Assembly (NCBI GenBank): GCA_964633205.1
Contig: CAZWFN010000010.1
Location: 5,061-69,060 of the forward strand
Direction: 5' to 3'
Source: CAYVQE01 sp964633205
Lineage (GTDB): Bacteria; Myxococcota; B64-G9
Length of the DNA: 64,000 nucleotides
In this document: in pieces, positions 15,736 to 25,243 of the stretch
Numbering within the stretch: position 1 is the first letter of the stretch
Layout of the letters: every line of letters starts with the position of its first letter
Notes under the pieces: generated by a model
The model's database searches: none
The model's input: only the letters and a program-made list of their open reading frames with translations
Told to the model about the DNA's origin: nothing
Program-made: the position numbers and the translations under genes

Positions 15736-17268
15736 CTACTCGGCCAGCCAGGCGGAGGCCAGGACCGCGGCGCCGCTGCGGTCCAGACGCAAGCCGCGCA
15801 AGGCGCTGCTGTGGACGATCTCATCCCGGTAGACAAACAGCGGAAGCCACGGCAACTGGGCCAGCAAGCCACGCGCTCTCTCGCGCACGATGCCATCCCG
15901 GTCCTCACCGGCCGGCAAGGCGCCCAACTCGTCCAGCAAGTCCGCTACGGCCTGCGCTCCCCGGGTCTGCGCCACCACGCTCAACAACTGCAGCTCACCA
16001 TCGCGGACCAGCGGCATCTGCCGGATCAGCCTGAAATCGAAATCACCGTCCACCACGCGCTGGAGGTACTCCGCCTCGGCCAGCGGCACCACGAACACCG
16101 ACACTCCCACCTCGTTCAAATCCATCTGGATGCGGTCGGCGGCGTCGTGCTCGAGCGGCTGTTCCTTGCGAACGATAAATTCGAGCATCGCCGGCAGCCC
16201 CAACTGCTTCAAAGCGATGCCCTTGAAAAACCGACGCGCTTCGTCCGGATGCGCCGGTGGCCCTTCCGTGCGGGGTCCGGTGGCACCGATGCTCAACAAC
16301 TCGTCGCTGGCGGCGGCCCGCTCACCCAGCAGGTAGTCCGCCAGCCGGCGCCGATCGATGGCCCGGTCCAGGGCCCGGCGGAATCCGGCGGGCAGCTCGG
16401 CCAGGCGCTCCGGGTTGAGAACCAAAAACACCCTGCTATCCATGCCGGCGCGGATCGACTCAGCCCCCGTGGGCCGTTCCATCCGAGACGGCCGCACAGC
16501 ATCCAGCTTGCCCAGATCGAAAGCCAACTGAGCTTCCCGGGTCGACGGAAAAGAACGCCAGAGCACCTGGTCGACGAAGGGCCGGCCGCGCCAATGCTCG
16601 AGAAAAGGCATCAGCCGCCGGTCGGGCCCTTCCGGTTCAGCCGGCGTCACGAAAGGTCCGGCGCCGGCTCCGAGAGAAGGACCGCGCTTGCGCCGCACGG
16701 CGGTCGGCAGCGCTGCCAGGGCGTCGGCGAAACCCGGTAGCGGATAACGTAGCCGAATCCGCAGGGTCTTGCGGTTGACCCGCTCCAACCCTGTGATCCG
16801 GATCCGGTCACCGCGGTGAAAGGCGACCGCTCCCTCCACCGGTGCCAACAGCCACCAGTGGGGAGCTGGGCTCTCAGCGTGCAAAAGGTTTTCCCAAGAC
16901 GCGATTACGTCCTCGACGGTCACCTGCGCCCCGTCGTGGAAGACGGCTTTCGGCCGCAAGTGAATCAGCCAGACTCGTCCACCGTCACCGATCTCCGGTT
17001 CTTTCTGCGCCAGGGCCGGCAACAGCGCGCCATCATCCGTCCTGCGGAACAGGTTCTCGTGGAGCTGCCGGGCGAAGTGCATGTCTTCTTCGGTGCGCAC
17101 CCGCGCCGGATCGCCGTTGGGCATGCCCAGCAGCAACGGCCAACGAAGCGTGCCCCCGTAAGGGCGCCTGGAGGCCGCCGGAACATCGGCGGCCGAGGCG
17201 ATCACCACCAGCCCCAGCGCCGACAACGCGAGCAATCGCGACATTCCCCTGCGCAGCAACCCGTTCAT
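15736..17268 (-). CDS. Family 5 extracellular solute-binding protein (peptide/nickel ABC type)
   Basis: 510 residues with a signal peptide (residues 1-27, through VIASAADVPA). The SBP_bac_5 signature is clear: YGGTLRWPLL at the mature start, QLHENLFRR, and IHLRPKAVFHDGAQVTVEDV near residue 110. Such proteins bind oligopeptides, nickel or sugars in the periplasm and deliver them to an ABC importer. No permease or ATPase genes are adjacent; instead it is 3 nt after an FG-GAP-like gene and 10 nt before a sensor kinase, so it may act as a ligand-binding partner of the kinase rather than of a transporter. That role is inference from position. Confidence 0.85.
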   Translation of the reverse strand: MNGLLRRGMSRLLALSALGLVVIASAADVPAASRRPYGGTLRWPLLLGMPNGDPARVRTEEDMHFARQLHENLFRRTDDGALLPALAQKEPEIGDGGRVWLIHLRPKAVFHDGAQVTVEDVIASWENLLHAESPAPHWWLLAPVEGAVAFHRGDRIRITGLERVNRKTLRIRLRYPLPGFADALAALPTAVRRKRGPSLGAGAGPFVTPAEPEGPDRRLMPFLEHWRGRPFVDQVLWRSFPSTREAQLAFDLGKLDAVRPSRMERPTGAESIRAGMDSRVFLVLNPERLAELPAGFRRALDRAIDRRRLADYLLGERAAASDELLSIGATGPRTEGPPAHPDEARRFFKGIALKQLGLPAMLEFIVRKEQPLEHDAADRIQMDLNEVGVSVFVVPLAEAEYLQRVVDGDFDFRLIRQMPLVRDGELQLLSVVAQTRGAQAVADLLDELGALPAGEDRDGIVRERARGLLAQLPWLPLFVYRDEIVHSSALRGLRLDRSGAAVLASAWLAE

Positions 17269-17271
17269 CGT

Positions 17272-18678
17272 TCACCGTCCCAATAGGTAGACCCGGCTCG
17301 GTCCATTGCGGGATTCGACAGTGGCCACCGCGGCTATCGGTTTCTCCCCCGCCACCGGTGGCGATCCCGCCACCGCTACGATGCTGCCCACCAGTTGCTG
17401 CGTGCGCCAGACCAGTTCCTCCCCGTCGAACACCCGCAGGCCGTCCGGCTCCCCTGGCCACACGGCTTCCGACAAGACGAACTCGGGCCGCCCATCCAGA
17501 TCGAGGTCGACCGGGGCCATACCAGCTCCGGCGCCGGTCACGCCGGCCGTCACCTGCCACTCGGCATCCAGTCGCTGTAGTCGACCTTCGACGTCGACCG
17601 CCAGAGCCATCGGCGGTCCGTCGGGCGGCTGCCAGCAGCGAACGGTCTGCAGCGGTTTCCCGAGGGCGATGCGTTCGCCCGACGAGGCGTTGATGTCGAC
17701 CAGTTCCAGATCGGGCCGGTAGCGGTTGGTACCCGCACCGGCGCGACCGTAGAGAACCGTTGGCCGCCCGGCGAACTGGAGTACGCACAACGGCACCGCT
17801 TCCAGCTCTCGAATCGGCACCAGTTTGACACCGGTGAAGCGCAGCACTTGGCCGTGGCTGTGGTTGAAGTGCTTGTAGAAGATTTCGAACCGGCCGTCTC
17901 GGTTGAAGTCCACCACCAGCAGGCTGCCTGTCGGGTCCCGGGTTCGAGTTCGGGCCGCCGGAAGCTCGGCCAGCGGATAGCGCACCAGCCGCTGCGGACC
18001 GCGTTCAGCGATGGCGTAGATTTCGATCGCCGCATCCAGCAACAACACCAGCTCGGGTCCAGGACGGCCATCCAGATCGCCGAGCCCGACGTCCAGGATG
18101 CGCGCGGGAACGGACAACAGCTCGGCGAGATTCCAGCGCCCCAGGGCCGGCGGTGCCCGGGCCGTGCGCAACAGAACGGCGATCTCGTCGTCGGCCTCCA
18201 CCGAGGCGAACAGATGATAGCGGCTACCGCGCGGCAGTGGTTGAGCCAGTCCCTCCCAGAACGAGATCGCGATCGGGGTCAGGTCCGCCGTGGCGTTGAG
18301 CCGCTCGCCCTTGAGGCCGACCACCGCCCGCAGCAGCCAGTCGGCGCCGGACCGCCGGGCGCGCTGCAGCGCCAGTGCCCCTTGGCCGCGTTCGAGATCC
18401 AGGGTGCGTTCAACCGCGGTGCCATGCTCCAGCCGGAAGACCAGCAAACGCTGCAGCTCCTGGGTCAGGCGCCCTTCGCGGCCCATCAGGTCTTGGTCGC
18501 CTTCGACCGCCAGGGCCAAGATCGGCACCTCGGCACCGCGGGCGCCCAGCTTCTCCGCGACCTGTTTTGCGAGTGCGTCGGCCAATCGTTGCAAGGCGGC
18601 CTCGCCGGCAGCGGCGCCGGCCGGGACCAACCACAGCCCCAGCAACAGCGTTGCCAGCCATGCGTATCCGGACCTCAT
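17272..18678 (-). CDS. Exported protein with FG-GAP/VCBS-like repeats, function unknown
   Basis: 468 residues; signal peptide at 1-24 (AGAAAGEA). The N-terminal part (about 25-170) resembles a TolB-N/CsgG-like alpha-beta domain (VPILALAVEGDQDLMGREG, RRSGADWLLRAVV). The remainder contains FG-GAP-type calcium-loop motifs, GLGDLDGRPGPELVLL, VDFNRDGRFEIFY and VDLDLDGRPEFVL, expected to form a beta-propeller. The ATG overlaps the PBP1A stop (ATGA) and the stop lies 3 nt before the solute-binding gene, so it is a middle member of a tightly coupled envelope operon. Not matched to a named family; a periplasmic scaffold or binding role is possible. Confidence 0.82.
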   Translation of the reverse strand: MRSGYAWLATLLLGLWLVPAGAAAGEAALQRLADALAKQVAEKLGARGAEVPILALAVEGDQDLMGREGRLTQELQRLLVFRLEHGTAVERTLDLERGQGALALQRARRSGADWLLRAVVGLKGERLNATADLTPIAISFWEGLAQPLPRGSRYHLFASVEADDEIAVLLRTARAPPALGRWNLAELLSVPARILDVGLGDLDGRPGPELVLLLDAAIEIYAIAERGPQRLVRYPLAELPAARTRTRDPTGSLLVVDFNRDGRFEIFYKHFNHSHGQVLRFTGVKLVPIRELEAVPLCVLQFAGRPTVLYGRAGAGTNRYRPDLELVDINASSGERIALGKPLQTVRCWQPPDGPPMALAVDVEGRLQRLDAEWQVTAGVTGAGAGMAPVDLDLDGRPEFVLSEAVWPGEPDGLRVFDGEELVWRTQQLVGSIVAVAGSPPVAGEKPIAAVATVESRNGPSRVYLLGR

Positions 18679-21191
18679 TTGAACATCGCCTCGGGCAGCT
18701 GGTTGCTCACCGGCGGCTCCTGGCCCTCGGACGTGAGACCTCCGGCTCCAGCCGCTTCATCCACTGCGCGGCTGGATACCGCCCGCGGCTCGGTGCCGGC
18801 CACGAATACCTCGAACCGGGCGCCCGCCATCTGGGCCGGCGCCAGCAATCCGTTGTCGGGATCGATCCGGGTGAAAACCACTCCGGGGGGTGCGCTGAAC
18901 TCCCGCCGCGGTCGTTCGTCGAGCCCGTGCTCCATGAACTGCAACCAGATCGGCAGGGCCGTCCCAGCTCCGCTGGCCCAACCACGGCCCAACCGCGCGT
19001 GGTCGTCGAAGCCCACCCAGACACCGCAGGTCAGGTCCGGCGCGTAACCGACGAACCAGCCATCCCGTTGTTGATTTGCCGTGCCGGTCTTTCCGGCCAA
19101 AGGCCGCTGCAAGCGCAGGGCCCGCCGGCCGGTGCCGGACTCGATGACCGACCGCAGCAGCGAAGTAACGACATAGGCGACTGCCGCTGGCAAAGCCTGG
19201 CGCTGCTCGGGGGCCGGCCAGTCCAGGGTCTCGCCACCGGGCCCTTCGACGCTGCGGATGAAAACGGGTGAGACGTAGCGTCCGTGATCGGCAAAGGTGG
19301 CGTAGGCGTTGGTCAGCTCCAAGGGGGTCACCTCCGACGAGCCCAGCGCGAGGCTCAGGTTGGGCCGCAACTCGGAGACGATGCCCAGATCCCGCGCTAC
19401 CCGGATGATGCGCGCCGGGCCGAGCTGTGAGGCCAGCTTGACCGCGATGGTGTTGATCGAGTGGGCCAGGGCATGCCGCACGCTGACCGGACCGACGAAC
19501 TCGCGTTCGTAGTTGCGCGGCTTCCAGGCGTTGGCGGCGACCGCGCGGTAGACTTCCGGCGAGTCCATCAAGACCGAAGCCGGAGTGATCAGCCCCTTGT
19601 CCACCGCAGCCGCATAGACCACGGGCTTGAAGGCCGATCCGGGTTGGCGCTTGCTCTGAACGGCACGAATCAAGGGAGTGCGGCGAAAATCGCTGCCGCC
19701 CACCATGGCCACCACCTCTCGGGATTGGGGCTCGATGGCCACCAGGGCCCCCTGTACAAGCGGTGGCTGGCTGAGGCGAGCGGAGATCGCGCCCGTTGCG
19801 TCTCGTTCGAGCTCTACCTCCACCACGTCACCAGGTGCCAGGACTTCGGCAACCGAACGCGGCTTGCGCGTCCAGCGCATCGGCGAGAACTCGCGGGCCC
19901 ATTCAACCGCGGCGCGATCGAGCTCCACCTCGGCCGGGCCCAGATCCAACACGGCGCGCGCCCCGCGGCCTTCGCCTACGATTCGCGTGACCGGCACCCG
20001 GACGCGCACCCGCTGCTGCCACTCGACAGCCTCCGCCCGCCACGCCGGGGCCTCAACCTCCGCGTCGCCGGCTGACGACTGCAGGCTCCAGGCATCGCCG
20101 TCGGCCAGTTCGTCGTCCAGGGCCTTATGCAACCGCTCGATCTCGGCCGGGCTCAGCCGACCGAGCGGCCCGCGATAGCCCTGGCGTCGGTCGACCCGGC
20201 GCAGACCGTCGGCTACGGCCTGCTGCGCCTTCCGCTGCAGGTCCAAATCCAGTGCCAGCTCGACCCGCAGGCCGCCCTCGAGCAGGCGCTCGCTGCCCAG
20301 TGCCTGTTCGAGCTGGCGCCGGCAATGTTCGGCGTAATACGGCGCCAGACTGAAAAAATCGACACCGCGGCCCACCACCGCCAACGGCTCTGCCTTGGCC
20401 TTCTCGGCCCGCCCGGCACCGATCATGTCGTTGCGCACCATCTGCGACAGCACCCAGTTGCGCCGGCCGCGGGCGCGCTCGGGGTGCGCGACCGGTGAGT
20501 AGTTGCCCGGCGACTTGGGCAGAGAAGCCAGCACCGCCGCCTCGGCCAGTCCCAGCTCAGCGACGTCCTTGTCGAAGTAGAAGCGGCTGGCCTCCTGGAT
20601 GCCGTAGCGCCCGTGGCCGAAGTAAATCTGGTTCAGGTAGAGGAACAGGATCTGATCCTTGGTCAGGTTGGACTCCAGCCGGAACGCCAGCAGCAGCTCC
20701 CGGATCTTCCGGGTGTAGCTGCGCTCCGGACCGAGCACGAAGGTCTTGATCACCTGCTGGGTGATGGTGCTGCCACCCTGGACCACCCGGCCCGCTTTGA
20801 GGTTGGCCCAAAACGCCCGCAGCAAGCCGGCCAGGTCCATTCCCGGATGCTGGTAGAAGTCCGCGTCCTCGGCCGCCAGAAAGGCTTGACGCACCGCCGG
20901 TGGGATGCGCTCGAAGGGCACCACCGTCCGGCGTTCCTTGTACAGATCAGCGACCACCACCCCATTGCGATCGGTCAGGCGGGTCACCTGCGGTGGCTGA
21001 TACCGGGCCAGATCGTCGAGCGGTGGCAGGGTGCTGCTGAAATGGAGCAACACTCCGGCGACCACCAGTGCACCCAACAGAACCGACAGGGCCGCAGCCA
21101 CCAGAACGCGGACGAACCACCGGCGCCACTTGCTGCTGCCGGGGCCAGTGCGGCTCCGCGAGGTTTTTGGTGCTTTCGGCGCTCTTGGCAT
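18675..21191 (-). CDS. mrcA: Bifunctional class A penicillin-binding protein 1A
   Basis: Polymerises lipid II and cross-links stem peptides. 838 residues from the ATG at 21191 (GGAG 6 nt upstream); cytoplasmic basic N-terminus, one membrane anchor near residues 27-50, GT51 glycosyltransferase with EDADFYQHPGMD (catalytic Glu) and GGSTITQQVIK, a large linker domain with an OB-like insertion, then the transpeptidase motifs SxxK (QPGSAFKP), SxN (HSINTIAV) and KTG (AGKTGTANQQ). Length fits PBP1A. The stop overlaps the next gene by 4 nt. It leads a four-gene operon, so the downstream exported genes and kinase are likely tied to wall or envelope physiology. Confidence 0.95.
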   Translation of the reverse strand: MPRAPKAPKTSRSRTGPGSSKWRRWFVRVLVAAALSVLLGALVVAGVLLHFSSTLPPLDDLARYQPPQVTRLTDRNGVVVADLYKERRTVVPFERIPPAVRQAFLAAEDADFYQHPGMDLAGLLRAFWANLKAGRVVQGGSTITQQVIKTFVLGPERSYTRKIRELLLAFRLESNLTKDQILFLYLNQIYFGHGRYGIQEASRFYFDKDVAELGLAEAAVLASLPKSPGNYSPVAHPERARGRRNWVLSQMVRNDMIGAGRAEKAKAEPLAVVGRGVDFFSLAPYYAEHCRRQLEQALGSERLLEGGLRVELALDLDLQRKAQQAVADGLRRVDRRQGYRGPLGRLSPAEIERLHKALDDELADGDAWSLQSSAGDAEVEAPAWRAEAVEWQQRVRVRVPVTRIVGEGRGARAVLDLGPAEVELDRAAVEWAREFSPMRWTRKPRSVAEVLAPGDVVEVELERDATGAISARLSQPPLVQGALVAIEPQSREVVAMVGGSDFRRTPLIRAVQSKRQPGSAFKPVVYAAAVDKGLITPASVLMDSPEVYRAVAANAWKPRNYEREFVGPVSVRHALAHSINTIAVKLASQLGPARIIRVARDLGIVSELRPNLSLALGSSEVTPLELTNAYATFADHGRYVSPVFIRSVEGPGGETLDWPAPEQRQALPAAVAYVVTSLLRSVIESGTGRRALRLQRPLAGKTGTANQQRDGWFVGYAPDLTCGVWVGFDDHARLGRGWASGAGTALPIWLQFMEHGLDERPRREFSAPPGVVFTRIDPDNGLLAPAQMAGARFEVFVAGTEPRAVSSRAVDEAAGAGGLTSEGQEPPVSNQLPEAMFK

Positions 21192-21207
21192 ATGCGCTCC
21201 GCGGGAA

Positions 21208-21236
21208 ATTTTAGCGCCGCAGAATGCGCGGCACAA
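21208..21236 (-). promoter_or_regulatory. Putative promoter for the PBP1A operon
   Basis: TTGTGC (21236-21231), 17-nt spacer, TAAAAT (21213-21208), in a small AT-rich patch. Transcription would start close to the Shine-Dalgarno, giving a very short leader. Confidence 0.5.
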
Positions 21237-21310
21237 GTGGCTCTACGCCGAGGACGGAAAAATGTAGAGTCGCCTCGGCGGCGCGTATCGGGCTGATTCA
21301 AGAGCCGCTA

Positions 21311-21349
21311 GCGCCGCGCCCAGCGGCGTGCAGCCGATGGGCGCGGCGC
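21311..21349 (-). terminator. GC-rich hairpin downstream of the TPR lipoprotein gene, possible terminator
   Basis: Perfect 12-bp inverted repeat (21311-21322 with 21338-21349) around a 15-nt loop, 8 nt after the stop at 21357. There is no T-run on either strand, so a rho-independent terminator is uncertain; it may instead stabilise the 3' end. Confidence 0.35.
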
Positions 21350-21356
21350 CCGACCG

Positions 21357-22253
21357 TCACAGTTCGTCGGCCTCGGGCAGGATGAGATCCTCCGTGTCCT
21401 TTCCCGTTGGCTTCTCTTCCGACAAGGGATCGGCCGACTCGGCCGATTCGCCCGACGCTGCTTCCTCACGTGCCAGCGAACTGGCAGCGTTCCGCTGCGC
21501 CACCCGGACCATGCGCTTCAGATTGATGCGGGCGTTGGTGTAGTCCGCGTCGCGCTCCAAGGCGCTTTCGAATTGGCCGATCGCATCCTGCAGGCGGCCG
21601 ATGCCCTCGTAGGCCAGGCCCAGGTTGTTCAACATGAACGCCCGCGACCCGGAACGCTCGGCCAGCGGAGCGAGCACCTCGACCGCGTGTTGGAAGTCCT
21701 TGCGGTAGATCAGAGCCAGGCCGAGGTTGTTGCGGTAGAACAGGCTGTCCGGCTGCAGCGACAGCGCGCGTTCGAAGCGCTCGATGGCCCGTTCCCAGTG
21801 AGAGCGTTCGAGCCAGATGCGGCCCAACAGGTTGTGGGCCTCGGCGCGCTGGCCGTCGCTCTCCAGCACCCGGTGGCCCAGCTGCTCGGCGCGATCCAAC
21901 TCGTCCCGCTGCAGCGCCGTGCGGGCCAGCTGCAGCCAGGACTCTGCCGATTCGCCATCGTTCCGGGTGGTTACCACGAGCGGATCGGGCGGTGAGCCGT
22001 CCGAGCCGAGCGGCCCCCGGCCCGGATCGCCGCGCCGGCTGGTCACTGCCGGCTGCTCCAGCGCCTGTCGGGGCGGACCACCATCGGGCTCGATCACCGG
22101 CTCGATCCGCTGGGGCCGGACGGGAGGCTCGCTCGCCGTTTCCGGCGCACCCCCCACCCAGTCGCAACCGGCGGCGCTCAGACACACCAACAGCCAGCCA
22201 GCAGCCAGCCCTCCGGTCCACAAACCAATTGCCTTGTTGTCGTCGAAACGCAT
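21357..22253 (-). CDS. TPR-repeat lipoprotein, 298 aa
   Basis: Lipoprotein signal ending LSAAGC with modified Cys near residue 30; AAGGAG lies 8 nt before the ATG at 22253. A Pro-rich linker precedes four to five tetratricopeptide repeats (residues 105-255; for example AHNLLGRIWLERSHWERAIE, NNLGLALIYRKDFQHAVEVL, NNLGLAYEGIGRLQDAIGQF). The acidic C-terminal tail is unstructured. The arrangement resembles PilF/NlpI-like assembly lipoproteins that help localise secretins or wall hydrolases, and the neighbouring Tad and PBP1A genes make that attractive, but there is no specific signature. It is separated by 242 nt from the upstream FHA gene, and nothing recognisable lies in that spacer beyond a short GCACCC-N4-GGGTGC repeat. 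Confidence 0.82.
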   Translation of the reverse strand: MRFDDNKAIGLWTGGLAAGWLLVCLSAAGCDWVGGAPETASEPPVRPQRIEPVIEPDGGPPRQALEQPAVTSRRGDPGRGPLGSDGSPPDPLVVTTRNDGESAESWLQLARTALQRDELDRAEQLGHRVLESDGQRAEAHNLLGRIWLERSHWERAIERFERALSLQPDSLFYRNNLGLALIYRKDFQHAVEVLAPLAERSGSRAFMLNNLGLAYEGIGRLQDAIGQFESALERDADYTNARINLKRMVRVAQRNAASSLAREEAASGESAESADPLSEEKPTGKDTEDLILPEADEL

Positions 22254-22495
22254 GCTCCGCTCCTTTCCGCACCCTGGTGGGTGCTCTCGCCATTTGCTGT
22301 CATAGACTGCGAGGAGCGTGCCAGGCGCGGTCGAGAGCCGTGGCGGTTCTGGAAGGACTCGAGGAACCATTCGTTGTCAATAGTTTGGGCCTCATGGCGG
22401 TCGAGTCGGCCCCGATGCCAGGACTGTCTGACACCGACTCGAAGGATGCCGGCGTGTCAGGGAAAACACATCGGCCGCGGCAGGGCGTCACCGCG

Positions 22496-25225
22496 TCAGA
22501 ACCCGGTGCCGCCGCCGGTGCTGCCCAGGGGGCCCTGGATCCGCTTGAGCAGTCGCTGGGCCTTGCCGTAGTAGATATGGTTCGGCGGGACGATCTTCAT
22601 CACCGTCTTGAGCTCTTGAATGGCCTTCTCCGCCTGGGTCGACTTGATGACGTAAGCGGACTCGTACTTCTTCTTGGCGATCTTCTCCAATTCGCGCAGG
22701 CGGCCCTTGGCCAGATCGTTGTCGGCTTTGTACTTCAACGACATGTTGAACGCCTGGTAGGCTGCCGGGTAGCGCTGGCGGGTATGGGCATCGACCCCCT
22801 TGACGAAGTAGACCTTGGACATGATCTTGCGCAGCTTGTCGTGGTAGTGCCCCTGGCCACCCGAAATCTTGTTGTCGAGCTGTTTGGCCTTTCTCAGCGC
22901 CACGATGGCCTTGTCGGCCCGGCCTGGCATCTTGGCCAACCGCATCCCGCTCTCGTAAGCCGACTTGAACTTGCGCAGCAGCGTCGCCTGCGATGCCGTA
23001 CCCGAGGCGTCCGCCTTGGCGATGGCCCGGCTCACCTCGCCATTGCGGTACAGCGCCAAGGTTTGACCGGTCAGTCCGGTCCTGGGGCGTTGGCGTTGCT
23101 GCCGCCGGTGCCGGCGGCGGTTGTGACGGCGGCGCGACCACCGGGTGGCGGCCAGGCGCTTTTCGCGTTCTGCCCGCTCCAGCTGCTCTTCGCACTGTTT
23201 CTTGTAGACCGCGACCTCCTCGTTTCCGGGATCGCGCTGGTAGACTTCGTCGAACTTGATCATGGCCTGGCTGTATTTCTCCTCCCGCACCAGTTCCATG
23301 CCCTGCTTGAGCAAATCGTCGACGATCCGGTTGTCTATTTCCTTTTTGAGCCGCTCGGCCTCCTTCATATACTCGCTGTCGTCCGGTATGCGGTTCAGAG
23401 CCGCAACCGCCGTTTCCCAGGACTTCTCCTCGATGAACACCCGCGCCTGCTCCAGCGCCATCGAAGCCGCCAGCTCGCGCTTGACGGTCTCGAGGTAGTC
23501 CTCGACCAGCCGGTTGTCCGGATCGTAGGTCCTGGCCTTGAGCACCGCCTCCTTGGCGTCCTTCCAGCGCTTGTCCAGCACCAGGCGCTTGGCCTTGTCC
23601 ATCTGGGCGGAAAACGCCTGGTGATTCTTCAATTCCAGCTGGCGGGCCTTCTCCTCGGGGGTAGGTCCATCCGGGGTCGCGGGCAACAGCAGCTTCAGCA
23701 GCAGCAGCAACACCATCAGCCCGCCGAAGGCCGAGCCCCCGATCACCACCAGTCTGCGCCGCTGCGGATCAGCGATGAGCCGCTGCCACCAGCCCTCGCC
23801 GCCAGCGCCAGCGAGCGGTGCCGTCCCGGTAACGGTCGATTCCCGCGGGGGCACCGTGCCGGCCTGGGCCGCGGGGGCATCGACCAGCTCCTCCTGCCCT
23901 GGCAGCTGAAACTCGAATACCGTACTGCCAACCTCGATCTCGTCTCCGTCGCGCAGCACCGCGCGCTGTATCCGCTCGCCGTTGACCAGGGTTCCATTGC
24001 CCGAGTTCAGATCGATAACAACCCAGTCTTCGCCCTGGCGCTCGATCATGGCGTGCCGACGCGAACAAGCGATATCCGGCAGCACCAGCTCGTTGTCCGG
24101 CCCGCGACCGAGGGTCAGCTCATCGCGCCGCAGCTCGATCTCGCGGCCCTCTTCCTCGCCCTGGACGATGATCAACAACGGCACATCCAGCTCGGGCTCC
24201 TGCTCCGCAACCGCTTCCGGATCGTCGAAGATCAGCGTCTTGTCCCCGGCGGGGGCCGACGGCTCGCCATCGACCCGGGTCGGACCCACATCCGGCATGG
24301 CCCGCTCGCCGTCATCCGGCAAAGCCGACCAGTTGAGATCGTCGCGATCTTCATCGCGGCCGGCTCCAACAGTCGACTCGTCCAGCGGCGGTTCGGGCAG
24401 TGAGGGCTCGCGCGCCTCGACCGGGGCAGACTCGGTCTCATCCATGTCTTCCCAGGTCTCCGCCGTTTCATCATCCACGGGCGCCGTGGCCTCGGACTCG
24501 TCGACGAACTCCTGCTCCACTGCGGTACGCTGGGGCCGCCGCCGGCTCCGGCGCCGCCGGCCGACCGGCTCGAGATCGAAATCGGTCACCACTGGATCGC
24601 CGGCTTCGGTCGCGTCATCGAAGTCGTCCGCCGCCAAGCCGGCCGGCTGCGGAGCGGCCATCCGGCCGGTGGTCTCATCCCGCTCTTCCGGCTCTGGCTC
24701 GGCAAGCGCCGAGTCGCCGGCGGCGTAGTCAACCATCTCGGCCTGGCGTGCTGGATCGGAAGCGAAGGCGGCCAGGGGGTCGGTCCCGTCGGCGTCGGCC
24801 GGCGGGCCCGAATCAAATGGGGCGTCGAACTCGCCGGTGTCCTCCTCGGCCTCGTCATCGCCGGTCGGCCCAGTCGCAGCCGCTTCGTCGGCGCCCAGCT
24901 CGACGATGTCGGATCCATCGATCAGCTCGGCATCATCGACCAGCTCCGGTGAATCGTCGCCCGCGTCTGCCCGTTCCGGATCGGTGGCGGCATCCTCGTC
25001 CAGGCACTCGATGATCTCGTCACCGGCATCCAGGATTTCCTCACCGGTGGCCTCGGCGGCGAAGGCATCACCGTTATCGAGCCCGGCATCGGCGGCAAAG
25101 GCTTCGTCGTCACCGAGCAGGGAGTCGTCCACCAGCGCCTCGTCGCCTCGTGGCTCGCTGCCCGCTGTGGGATCATCGGCGCGAGTGGAATCGTCCTCGC
25201 GCTTGGGATGGCTTCCGGATGCCAT
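22496..25225 (-). CDS. FHA-domain membrane protein with long acidic N-terminus and TPR-like C-terminus, 909 aa
   Basis: Residues 1-340 are acidic low complexity rich in D, E and A. The FHA phosphothreonine-binding domain follows near 360-430 with the conserved GR (LTLGRGPDNELVL), SxxH (SRRHAMI) and NG (NSGNGTLVNGERI) residues. A transmembrane helix is at about 491-511, and beyond it lie helical repeats resembling TPR that would be extracytoplasmic. A strange Arg/His/Gln-rich stretch (about 693-715) interrupts these repeats. The gene is the last of the cpaB-tadB-tadC-FHA-FHA operon, 18 nt after the previous FHA gene. It probably relays Ser/Thr-kinase signals to an envelope machine; the partner kinase is not in the window. 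Confidence 0.85.
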   Translation of the reverse strand: MASGSHPKREDDSTRADDPTAGSEPRGDEALVDDSLLGDDEAFAADAGLDNGDAFAAEATGEEILDAGDEIIECLDEDAATDPERADAGDDSPELVDDAELIDGSDIVELGADEAAATGPTGDDEAEEDTGEFDAPFDSGPPADADGTDPLAAFASDPARQAEMVDYAAGDSALAEPEPEERDETTGRMAAPQPAGLAADDFDDATEAGDPVVTDFDLEPVGRRRRSRRRPQRTAVEQEFVDESEATAPVDDETAETWEDMDETESAPVEAREPSLPEPPLDESTVGAGRDEDRDDLNWSALPDDGERAMPDVGPTRVDGEPSAPAGDKTLIFDDPEAVAEQEPELDVPLLIIVQGEEEGREIELRRDELTLGRGPDNELVLPDIACSRRHAMIERQGEDWVVIDLNSGNGTLVNGERIQRAVLRDGDEIEVGSTVFEFQLPGQEELVDAPAAQAGTVPPRESTVTGTAPLAGAGGEGWWQRLIADPQRRRLVVIGGSAFGGLMVLLLLLKLLLPATPDGPTPEEKARQLELKNHQAFSAQMDKAKRLVLDKRWKDAKEAVLKARTYDPDNRLVEDYLETVKRELAASMALEQARVFIEEKSWETAVAALNRIPDDSEYMKEAERLKKEIDNRIVDDLLKQGMELVREEKYSQAMIKFDEVYQRDPGNEEVAVYKKQCEEQLERAEREKRLAATRWSRRRHNRRRHRRQQRQRPRTGLTGQTLALYRNGEVSRAIAKADASGTASQATLLRKFKSAYESGMRLAKMPGRADKAIVALRKAKQLDNKISGGQGHYHDKLRKIMSKVYFVKGVDAHTRQRYPAAYQAFNMSLKYKADNDLAKGRLRELEKIAKKKYESAYVIKSTQAEKAIQELKTVMKIVPPNHIYYGKAQRLLKRIQGPLGSTGGGTGF

Positions 25226-25243
25226 GCAGGCTCCAGTACTTCG

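Noticed and set aside
22254..22495. Hairpin TGACAC...GTGTCA as a terminator after the long FHA gene
   Set aside because: It lies upstream of the TPR gene rather than just after the stop in the right orientation, pairs only 7 bp and lacks a T-run.
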